5,764 nucleotides of DNA from Pseudomonadota bacterium (GTDB lineage Bacteria; Pseudomonadota; Alphaproteobacteria; Thalassobaculales; Thalassobaculaceae). A program made the position numbers and the translations under genes. The stretch lies in assembly GCA_027623845.1 (NCBI GenBank), contig JAQBUJ010000237.1:1-5764 (forward strand). Reading direction: 5' to 3'. Below are positions 1 through 5,764 of the stretch, piece after piece (positions within the stretch are counted from its first letter, which is position 1; each line of letters opens with the position of its first letter). The notes beneath the pieces are model-generated. The model made no database searches, was not told the origin of the DNA, and saw nothing but the letters and a program-made list of their open reading frames with translations.

Positions 1-762
1 CTCTACGTTGTGGCCGATCTGGACCAGGTTGTCGATCATCGTGCCCTGGCCGATCGTCGTATCCGGTCCGGCCCCACGATCGATCGTCGTGTTCGCCCCG
101 ACCTCGACATCCTCGGCGATGATCACCCGACCAAGCTGGGGCATCTTAATCGGCCCGGAGGCGTCCACCTCGAAACCAAAACCCGGTTGGCCAATACGCG
201 CGCCAGGATAAATCAGGCAACGGGCGCCGATTTCACAATGCGATAACGAGGCGTTGGCGCCAATTTGGACCGCGGCGCCAAGGCATACCGCCTTACCGAT
301 GACGACATTGGGACCGATCCAGCATCTCTCGCCGATCACTGCATTTTCACCGATCACCGCCCCCGCCTCGATCCGACAATCAGCGCCAACCCGCGCTGAA
401 GCGGCGATGAGCGCGCTGGCATGAATTTCCGGTCCGCCGACGTCATCGGGATGAAAAATTCTCGAAATTCGCGCAAAACTTCGTCTCGGTCGGTCGGTCA
501 CCAGCAAGGCTATGTTGTCGGGAGCACGCGCCGCCAGTTCTTCGGAAATGAAGCAGGCGGAGGCATTGGTTTTCGCCAAAGCAGCGAGGTAACGTCGGTT
601 TTCAAGGAAGCTAATGTCGCCGCTAACGGCGGAATCCAGAGCCGCAATTTCGTTAATCATCAGCGCTGGATCAGGGCAGTTCCTGAGTTGCGCCCCCGTC
701 CTCTCAGCGATATCCGCGAGGCTGAACGGTCCGGAATAGTCGAAAAAACGCCGGTCAGCCAT
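1..762 (-). CDS. lpxD: LpxD, UDP-3-O-acylglucosamine N-acyltransferase (partial, 3' end outside window)
   Basis: LpxD transfers a 3-hydroxyacyl chain from acyl-ACP to the 2-amino group of UDP-3-O-acylglucosamine, the third step of lipid A synthesis, in the cytoplasm. Translating the minus strand from the ATG at 762 gives 254 uninterrupted codons to the window edge; the family is usually about 340 residues, so roughly the last quarter is missing. Residues 1-110 are the N-terminal nucleotide-binding domain (start MADRRFFDYSGPFSLADIAE). From about 115 onward come hexapeptide repeats of the left-handed beta-helix (AVIGENAVIGERCWIGPNVV at 135-154). IGQPGFGF (190-197) and KMPQLGRVI (206-214) match the conserved LpxD loop, followed by ANTTIDRGA. 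VQIGHNVE at 247-254 contains His251, equivalent to the catalytic His239 of E. coli. The ATG lies 12 bases after the skp stop, behind a weak GGGGTGG ribosome site. fabZ and lpxA are expected next, outside the window (inference). Confidence 0.96.
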   Translation of the reverse strand, partial: MADRRFFDYSGPFSLADIAERTGAQLRNCPDPALMINEIAALDSAVSGDISFLENRRYLAALAKTNASACFISEELAARAPDNIALLVTDRPRRSFARISRIFHPDDVGGPEIHASALIAASARVGADCRIEAGAVIGENAVIGERCWIGPNVVIGKAVCLGAAVQIGANASLSHCEIGARCLIYPGARIGQPGFGFEVDASGPIKMPQLGRVIIAEDVEVGANTTIDRGAGPDTTIGQGTMIDNLVQIGHNVE

Positions 763-774
763 CAAGCCACCCCG

Positions 775-1416
775 TCATTTTTTCTTCGCCGGCTCGAACA
801 CGACATCGACCTTGGAAACCTTCTTGTTCAGCCGCGCCAAGGCTTCCTGAGAGATCTCCAGTTTCTTTACCGCAATCACGATTGAACTGCGGAACAGGAC
901 GATCCCGGCTCCGGTCTCTTCGGCCAATTCGGCGACCACGCGGAACAGCTCTTTTTGAACCACGTCCATGGCCGTGTCGAACGCCCGTTTAAGTTGCTGG
1001 TTGCTCGCCTGCGCCTCAATCTGTGCTTGGCGCGCCCGGCTTTTTAGATCCCGTGCACGCTGCTCGAAAGCATCAGCCGTGATGATTGGCCGTTGTTGCG
1101 CCAGGGTCTGCTGTTCCTCACGCAATTGCTTCTCTATTTGCGCGAATTTCTCGCGAAACGCCTCGCGGCGGCCATCCACTGTCTTGCGGATGCTCAGAGC
1201 AGCGTCGGACTTGGATAGAACATTGCGAAAATCGATAACGGCGACCGGCTCAAGCTTGGGGATCGCCTCGGCCCATGCCGGCACGGTGGCGCAGACAATG
1301 ACCGCGCCAACCAGAGCCAACGCCGCTATCTTCTGACGTAAACCCGATACCCATTCGATGACGGTCAGGGTCCTAGAACCGCGTACCGAAACTGAATCGC
1401 ACAAATTCGGTTTCAT
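775..1416 (-). CDS. skp: Skp/OmpH-family periplasmic chaperone
   Basis: Skp is a trimeric, jellyfish-shaped periplasmic chaperone that holds unfolded outer-membrane proteins and delivers them to the BAM complex. The 213-residue product has a signal peptide whose hydrophobic core spans about residues 30-45 and whose likely cleavage site is AWA|EA (after residue 49). The mature form is thus about 164 residues, a little longer than E. coli mature Skp. VAVIDFRNVLSKSDA (58-72) is the beta-strand trimerisation segment. Residues 77-165 are a long, charged, Gln/Ala/Arg-rich helical hairpin, the tentacle. Residues 170-205 return to the body, ending in an ISQEALARLNKKVSKVDVVF stretch typical of alphaproteobacterial OmpH, with a lysine-rich tail. 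The ATG at 1416 is preferred because AGAGGA lies five bases upstream and the only other in-frame starts before the hydrophobic core are poor. This start overlaps bamA by 44 bases. The 28-residue region before the core is unusually long and contains one Cys. Confidence 0.93.
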   Translation of the reverse strand: MKPNLCDSVSVRGSRTLTVIEWVSGLRQKIAALALVGAVIVCATVPAWAEAIPKLEPVAVIDFRNVLSKSDAALSIRKTVDGRREAFREKFAQIEKQLREEQQTLAQQRPIITADAFEQRARDLKSRARQAQIEAQASNQQLKRAFDTAMDVVQKELFRVVAELAEETGAGIVLFRSSIVIAVKKLEISQEALARLNKKVSKVDVVFEPAKKK

Positions 1417-3709
1417 CCCTGTCCTCTTTCAGCAGAGCGGTGGTCAAATCAATCCGGATCAAGCCAAACGCCGTCGACCATCCAAGGCCGGCGCCAGCGG
1501 CCACCCGTATCGAACTCGAATCGAATATATCCGACCCACTGCTATCAATGTTCCACAAACTGCCGATATCGGTGAATATCGAGCCCTTAAAGCCAAGATC
1601 CTGCGGCAAGCCGATGGGGAAACTCAACTCCGCCGTCCCAATATAATAAGTATTTCCGCCCAACGCGTCCGAGGTCGTTATGTCACGAGGGCCCAGGCCG
1701 GCATTGGCGAACCCGCGAAATTGCTGCCCGCCGATGAAGAAACGCTCGGCGATCCCTACGTCCTCACCGAGGCCGACGACATGGCCAGCTTCGCCAAGAA
1801 AGGCCAGAACCTTGTCCTCGAAGATCGATAGGTAATAGCCGCTTTTGACCCGCCCTCGCAGCAGCCGGGTGTCACCGCCGATACCGGCCAGGTCGGTGGT
1901 CAAGCTGACGACGTAACCCTCGGTCGGGTTGGCCTTATTGTCGCGTTTGTCCCACGCTAGGGTTTGGCTGATCTGCGAGACCGTGGCCTTGCCTTCCTGC
2001 TCGCGGATAAACCGCGACGCTTCCGACTTCACATTGCGGATCTCGGTTTGTTTCAGCTGATAGCGCAGGCTCTGGCGCAGATCCGGCGCCAAGGTATAGC
2101 CAAGGCGCAGCACGCCGCCGGCCTTGCGCTCGTCGAACGAACTATCGCTCTGTCGATCCCGTGTCACCTGAAACAGATCAACGCCCGCCGCGACATCCCG
2201 GTTCAAAAAATACGGCTCGGTAAAGCCAATATCGAATTCCTGACGTCTGGTGGACCCCTGAAACCGGAAACTTAGATTCTGCCCCCGCCCAAGCAGGTTG
2301 CGCTCGCTGATGCCGATATCGCCGAGGGCGCCGTCCAGGGACGAGAAGCCGACGCCGAGAGACACCTGACCGGTGGATTGCTCCTCTACGGCCACATTGA
2401 TGACGGTTTTGTCCGGGCTGCTGCCTTCGATATTCTTCACTTTGGCCGTCTTGAAGAAGCCCAAATTCTGGATCCGCCGGCGCGACCGCCGAAGTTTCGA
2501 GGTATTGAAGGCATCCCCCTCGACCAGTTGAAATTCCCGCCGGATAACCTCGTCCAAGGTCCGCACGTTGCCTTCGATATCAATCCGCTCCACATGCACC
2601 CTGGCGCCTTGGGCGACTTGAAAGGTCACATCGATGGCACGGTCTTCACGGCGCTGGTTAACCTTTGGACGGATATTGACGAACGCATAGCCGAGCGTAC
2701 CCAACTCATCGGTCAGTGCGTCGATCGTCGAATCGACATCATTGGCGTCGTACCAGGCGCCGTCGACCATGGTGATCAACGCGCGCAACCCTTCCTTGTC
2801 GACCCGCTTGAAATTAACATCCAGATCGGTTTTGCCGACCTTGTAGCGTTCGCCTTCCTCAACCGTGAAGGTGACGACGAAATCCTCCCGGTCCGGTGTC
2901 AGCTCAGCGACCGCCGACACCACTTTGAAATCCACATAGCCGTTTTTCAAATAGAACCGGCGCAGCAATTCCCGGTCGAAACTGAGCCGGTCGGGGTCAT
3001 AAGTGTCGGTCGTCGTCAGCACACGCCAAAACGCATATTCCTTGGTCTCGACGATATCCTTCAGATCGGAGTCCGAGAACTTGCGATTGCCGATAAAGGA
3101 CAGGCTGCGAATCCGGCTTAGCGGCCCCTCGTCGACTTCGAAAACCAGGTCGACTCGGTTTTGCTCAAGCTGAATGACCTTCGGCTGCACCTCGGTCGCA
3201 AAACGACCGCTCAGGCGATAGACGTCCAAAATCCGTTGCACGTCCTGCTGCACCTTGGTGCGGGTGAACACCAGCCGCGGCCGCAATTGGATCTCACGCT
3301 CAAGATCGGTGCTCTCGATCCGCTTGTTGCCTTCGAAGGCAACCCGATTGATCACCGGGTTTTCCACGATCGCGACCACCAGCGTGCCGCCCTCGCGACG
3401 CATGGTCACATCGGCGAAAAGCCCGGTGGCGAACAATGTCTTCAAGGATCGGTCAAGACGCTGCGGATTGAACTCATCGCCCGGCGCGACCAGCAAATAC
3501 GACTGGACCGTCTGCGGATCGATACGCTGACTTCCGGTAATAACGATCTCATCAATGCGAGCCGTCTGTGCCGATACCGGCTTCGGTCCCCATCCAGCGC
3601 CGTGCGGCGCGACGCCGAGCCCGACCAGCACAAGGGCAAAGATGAAGAGCAACCGCACCGCGCCAACAGGCACCCGGCGATGATCGCGCGCGAAATCCGC
3701 TAAAGCCAT
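1373..3709 (-). CDS. bamA: BamA, outer-membrane protein assembly factor
   Basis: BamA is the essential Omp85-family core of the BAM complex, which folds and inserts beta-barrel proteins into the outer membrane. From the ATG at 3709 the protein has 778 residues, close to E. coli BamA (about 810). A signal peptide has its core at about 20-34 and likely cleavage near VSA|Q (47). Five POTRA domains follow at roughly 51-118, 119-194, 197-285, 288-367 and 370-444; recurring marks are GNKR, GNRKF and IEGNVRTLDEVIRRE. The barrel covers about 445-778, with SERNLLGRGQ, FTEPYFLNRD and RGF within FRGF (664-667, Arg665), the lid-lock loop motif usually written VRGF. It ends in VRFSFGTRF with a terminal Phe, a proper beta-signal. 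The start is 16 bases after rseP. A TTG at 3754 in the same frame would overlap rseP by 29 bases, and neither start has an ideal ribosome site. ATG is favoured for start codon and signal-peptide length. The last 44 bases are shared with skp. Confidence 0.96.
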   Translation of the reverse strand: MALADFARDHRRVPVGAVRLLFIFALVLVGLGVAPHGAGWGPKPVSAQTARIDEIVITGSQRIDPQTVQSYLLVAPGDEFNPQRLDRSLKTLFATGLFADVTMRREGGTLVVAIVENPVINRVAFEGNKRIESTDLEREIQLRPRLVFTRTKVQQDVQRILDVYRLSGRFATEVQPKVIQLEQNRVDLVFEVDEGPLSRIRSLSFIGNRKFSDSDLKDIVETKEYAFWRVLTTTDTYDPDRLSFDRELLRRFYLKNGYVDFKVVSAVAELTPDREDFVVTFTVEEGERYKVGKTDLDVNFKRVDKEGLRALITMVDGAWYDANDVDSTIDALTDELGTLGYAFVNIRPKVNQRREDRAIDVTFQVAQGARVHVERIDIEGNVRTLDEVIRREFQLVEGDAFNTSKLRRSRRRIQNLGFFKTAKVKNIEGSSPDKTVINVAVEEQSTGQVSLGVGFSSLDGALGDIGISERNLLGRGQNLSFRFQGSTRRQEFDIGFTEPYFLNRDVAAGVDLFQVTRDRQSDSSFDERKAGGVLRLGYTLAPDLRQSLRYQLKQTEIRNVKSEASRFIREQEGKATVSQISQTLAWDKRDNKANPTEGYVVSLTTDLAGIGGDTRLLRGRVKSGYYLSIFEDKVLAFLGEAGHVVGLGEDVGIAERFFIGGQQFRGFANAGLGPRDITTSDALGGNTYYIGTAELSFPIGLPQDLGFKGSIFTDIGSLWNIDSSGSDIFDSSSIRVAAGAGLGWSTAFGLIRIDLTTALLKEDRDETEFVRFSFGTRF
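1422..1427 (-). promoter_or_regulatory. Ribosome binding site of skp
   Basis: On the minus strand AGAGGA is followed by the five bases CAGGG and then the ATG at 1416. It is the clearest Shine-Dalgarno sequence in the window. It lies inside the bamA coding region and fixes the skp start within bamA, so skp can be translated by ribosomes close to finishing bamA (coupling is inferred). Confidence 0.7.
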
Positions 3710-3725
3710 ATCCCGCGTCACGTCC

Positions 3726-4859
3726 CTAGCTGAACAAGGAGCCAAAAAATTCAACCACCCGGAGCTGAACGATATCGTTCCAGGTCACAAAAACCATCAA
3801 ACCAATGACCAGGCTCAACCCCGCCATCGACGCCCATTCCTGGATACGCTCACCAAGCGGACGCCCGCGAATGGCCTCGGCCAGATAGAACATCAAATGG
3901 CCGCCGTCCAGAACCGGGATCGGAAACAAGTTGATCAGACCGAGGTTGATCGACAACAGAGCGGTAAACCAAATCGTGCTGACCAACCCAGCCTCGGCAA
4001 CGGTGCCGGAAAGCTGAGCGATACGCAACGGCCCCCCCAATTCATCGGTCTTGCGAGCCCCGACAACCATCTGGCCAACAGCCTGCAACGTCTGGCGCGT
4101 CAAAGACCAGGTTTCGACCGTCGCCAGCCAAACCGCGGTGAACGGGTTGTGCTTGACCATTTCGCCGGCATGACCACGCACCCCCAAACGGCCAAAGGTT
4201 GCGACCTTGCCGAAGGCATCGGTCCCTTCAGCGGCGCTCGGCGTAATCACCACGTTGATCAACCGTCGCTCACGCTCAACCACGAATTCAAGCGGAACGC
4301 CCGGGCTGGATTGCACGATGCGACGCAGCTGGTCGAACTCGGAGATTTCTGTCTCACCGATTTGGACGATCCGGTCGTCGGGCAACAATCCAGCCGACTC
4401 GGCGGCGCTGGCCGCTGTCACTTCAGCGATGACCGGCGGCGCGTGACGCTGGCCGACAATGCTGTAGAGCCCAGCCAACAGAACGATGGCGAAGAGAAAG
4501 TTGGCGATGGGTCCGGCAGCGACGATGGCCGCGCGCTGGCCCAAACTTTTGTGATGGAACGAGACCGAACGATCATCGGGGTTCATCGCGTCCAGACCGA
4601 TGCCCCTGGAACTGGTGGGATCAGCATCGCCGAACATCTTGACATAACCGCCCAGCGGCACCGCGGAAAGCTTCCAGCGAGTGCCCGCCCGGTCGTTCCA
4701 GCCGAACAATTCCGGCCCGAAGCCGATTGAGAACACCTCGATCCGCACGCCGTTACGACGCGCGACCAAGTAATGTCCCATTTCATGCACGAACACCAAC
4801 GCCGTCAAAATGACCAAGAACGGCAGCAGGTTGTCCTTTAGAATGATCAGTAGGTCCAT
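3726..4859 (-). CDS. rseP: RseP-type site-2 intramembrane zinc metalloprotease (single PDZ)
   Basis: This inner-membrane protease cuts membrane-spanning substrates within the bilayer after a first extracytoplasmic cut. In E. coli RseP cleaves RseA to release sigma-E; the Caulobacter homologue MmpA degrades the polarity factor PodJ. The 377-residue product has the zinc motif HEMGH at 25-29 (ligands His25 and His29, catalytic Glu26) in the first membrane helix. The second helix carries GPIAN (116-120), a periplasmic PDZ domain lies at about 143-207, and NLFPIPVLDGG (310-320) supplies the third zinc ligand, Asp318. Membrane helices are seen near 8-30, 110-135, 294-316 and 343-365. E. coli RseP is about 450 residues with two PDZ domains, so this is the shorter one-PDZ form common in alphaproteobacteria. 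The ATG at 4859 has AGGA ten bases upstream and sits 34 bases after the dxr stop. All catalytic residues are intact; the substrate cannot be told from the sequence. Confidence 0.95.
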   Translation of the reverse strand: MDLLIILKDNLLPFLVILTALVFVHEMGHYLVARRNGVRIEVFSIGFGPELFGWNDRAGTRWKLSAVPLGGYVKMFGDADPTSSRGIGLDAMNPDDRSVSFHHKSLGQRAAIVAAGPIANFLFAIVLLAGLYSIVGQRHAPPVIAEVTAASAAESAGLLPDDRIVQIGETEISEFDQLRRIVQSSPGVPLEFVVERERRLINVVITPSAAEGTDAFGKVATFGRLGVRGHAGEMVKHNPFTAVWLATVETWSLTRQTLQAVGQMVVGARKTDELGGPLRIAQLSGTVAEAGLVSTIWFTALLSINLGLINLFPIPVLDGGHLMFYLAEAIRGRPLGERIQEWASMAGLSLVIGLMVFVTWNDIVQLRVVEFFGSLFS

Positions 4860-4869
4860 GGATGCCAGA

Positions 4870-4873
4870 TCCT
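4870..4873 (-). promoter_or_regulatory. Probable ribosome binding site of rseP
   Basis: AGGA on the minus strand lies ten bases before the rseP ATG, in the 34-base gap after dxr. The spacing is slightly long and the match short, so this is plausible rather than certain. The gap holds no recognisable terminator hairpin with a T-tract, which fits read-through from dxr. Confidence 0.45.
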
Positions 4874-4893
4874 GTTACGCCCCCTCGGGTTGT

Positions 4894-5764
4894 TTAGAGG
4901 GATGCCGCCGCGAAGGCAATCGCGTCCTGCCCGTTGGAGTCACGAACCGGCGTCGCCTCATCCAGCATCGTCTGCGTCGCCCGGCGCGCCACATCATCAA
5001 GCTCCAGCACTTCGGCGATCGTTTCCGGCGCCCGCCTGGGAGCGGATTCCAACATCCGCTCGACAGCCCGCACGATATCCGTGAAGCCAATTTGCCCCGC
5101 CAGGAACCGGGCGACCGCGACTTCGTTGGCCGCGTTCATAATCAGCGCCGCGGCGCCACCGGCGCGGAGCACCTCACGCGCCAATCGCAGAGCCGGAAAC
5201 CGCTGTGGATCGGGCGCCTCGAAAGTCAGGCTGGCGATCTCCGAAAGATTCATCGCCCGCCCCTCGACGGTCATCCGGTTCGGCCAGGCCAGAACATGCG
5301 CGATCGGCGTCGCCATATCCGGCGTTCCCAGCTGCGCCAGAACCGAGCCGTCACGGTAGGCCACCAGGCTGTGGACTATCGACTGAGGATGGACCAAGAC
5401 GTCGATCCGGTCCTCAGGCATCGCGAACAGGTGATGCGCCTCGATAATCTCCAACCCCTTGTTCATCATCGTCGCGGAATCGATTGAGATCTTTCGCCCC
5501 ATGACCCAATTCGGGTGCGCCAGCGCTTGTGCCGGTTTCTTGGCCGACATCTCCATGAAACTGAGCTCACGAAACGGACCGCCGGACGCCGTCAGAATGA
5601 TGCGGTCAATCTGCGGGCGGTTGCGCTCCTCGAAAACCTGAAAAATCGCATTATGCTCAGAATCGGCAGGCAGCAGCGTCGCCCCGGCCCGGGCGACCTC
5701 TTCCAGCATGACCGCACCGGCGGATACCAGGCATTCCTTGTTTGCAAAGGCAACCACCGCACCG
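4894..5764 (-). CDS. dxr: Dxr (IspC), 1-deoxy-D-xylulose 5-phosphate reductoisomerase (partial, 5' end outside window)
   Basis: Dxr converts 1-deoxy-D-xylulose 5-phosphate to 2-C-methyl-D-erythritol 4-phosphate using NADPH and a divalent metal. This is the committed step of the MEP isoprenoid pathway, in the cytoplasm, and the target of fosmidomycin. The frame runs off the right edge; 289 C-terminal residues of the usual 390-400 are visible, so the N-terminal Rossmann region is missing. The codon at 5757 is an internal GTG within GAVVAFANKECLVSAG, not a start. Counting from that codon, ANKE is at 5-8, metal ligands lie in ADSEHNAIFQ (Asp32, Glu34; E. coli Asp150, Glu152), ASGGPFR is at 57-63, and HPNWVMGRKISIDSAT begins at His81 (E. 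coli His209). MMNKGLE follows, with Glu103 equivalent to E. coli Glu231. All recognised active-site residues are present and the C-terminal helical domain is complete to the TAA. cdsA probably lies upstream outside the window (inference from the usual order). Confidence 0.97.
   Translation of the reverse strand, partial: GAVVAFANKECLVSAGAVMLEEVARAGATLLPADSEHNAIFQVFEERNRPQIDRIILTASGGPFRELSFMEMSAKKPAQALAHPNWVMGRKISIDSATMMNKGLEIIEAHHLFAMPEDRIDVLVHPQSIVHSLVAYRDGSVLAQLGTPDMATPIAHVLAWPNRMTVEGRAMNLSEIASLTFEAPDPQRFPALRLAREVLRAGGAAALIMNAANEVAVARFLAGQIGFTDIVRAVERMLESAPRRAPETIAEVLELDDVARRATQTMLDEATPVRDSNGQDAIAFAAASL

Noticed and set aside
46..90. Repeated CGATCGTCGT-like strings near the left edge, suggesting a DNA repeat or binding site
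   Set aside because: They fall in codons of the LpxD hexapeptide beta-helix, where repeated ACG ATC G codons for Thr-Ile-Gly/Asp explain them.
486..500. Short tandem repeat of the unit TCGG (about three and a half copies) inside lpxD, a possible phase-variation tract
   Set aside because: Too few copies for typical slippage-driven switching, and it encodes an ordinary VTDRP segment of LpxD in frame.
421..885. A plus-strand 154-codon frame across the lpxD-skp junction
   Set aside because: The minus strand here encodes clear LpxD and Skp; the plus-strand product has low-complexity polar composition and no family resemblance.
1286..1300. Cys42 in the Skp signal peptide as a lipoprotein lipobox
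   Set aside because: The residues before it (AVIV) do not fit a lipobox, which needs Gly or Ala directly before the Cys, and a good signal peptidase I site (AWA|EA) follows.
2378..3121. A 247-codon open frame on the plus strand opposite the BamA POTRA region
   Set aside because: It is a shadow of bamA. The repeated hydrophobic and Asp/Ile pattern mirrors codon bias on the other strand, and there is no ribosome site or known family.
3897..4730. A 277-codon open frame on the plus strand opposite rseP
   Set aside because: It lies wholly antisense to a gene with intact catalytic motifs. Its translation is rich in Arg, Gln, Asp and Pro, as expected of a GC-rich shadow frame, and it has no recognisable domain.
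4860..4893. A possible terminator between dxr and rseP, suggested by the CCCGAGGGGG stretch
   Set aside because: Any stem is very short and no T-tract follows on the minus strand, so it does not look like an intrinsic terminator.

Overview
The window is a compact block of envelope-biogenesis genes from a Gram-negative bacterium, all read on the minus strand. In transcription order (right to left) they are the 3' part of dxr, then rseP, bamA, skp/ompH and the 5' part of lpxD. This order, a short RseP with one PDZ domain, and an alpha-type Skp C-terminus suggest an alphaproteobacterium. A Rhodospirillales-like lineage is possible, but I cannot fix the genus from the sequence. By eye the DNA is moderately GC-rich and even in composition, with no sign of foreign DNA, insertion sequences or prophage.

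Layout from right to left. Bases 5764-4894 encode the C-terminal 289 residues of Dxr (DXP reductoisomerase, isoprenoid pathway). After 34 bases comes rseP (4859-3726), an intramembrane site-2 protease. After 16 bases comes bamA (3709-1373), the outer-membrane beta-barrel insertase with five POTRA domains. The periplasmic chaperone gene skp (1416-775) starts inside bamA, so the two share 44 bases. After 12 bases comes lpxD (762 to the left edge), which is open to the window boundary after 254 codons, just past the catalytic histidine. The gene is expected to continue outside the window.

The genes work together as follows. Dxr feeds isoprenoid (and so undecaprenyl phosphate) synthesis. LpxD makes a lipid A precursor. 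Skp carries unfolded outer-membrane proteins across the periplasm to BamA, which inserts them. RseP belongs to regulated intramembrane proteolysis, often an envelope stress or polarity function. Short gaps and an overlap imply one transcript. I see no internal terminator or convincing promoter, and no RNA gene, CRISPR array, long repeat or mobile element.

I found no new biological system here. The most notable details are the bamA/skp overlap, in which the BamA C-terminal beta-signal and the Skp start are encoded by the same DNA, and the long, atypical N-terminal region of the Skp signal peptide.
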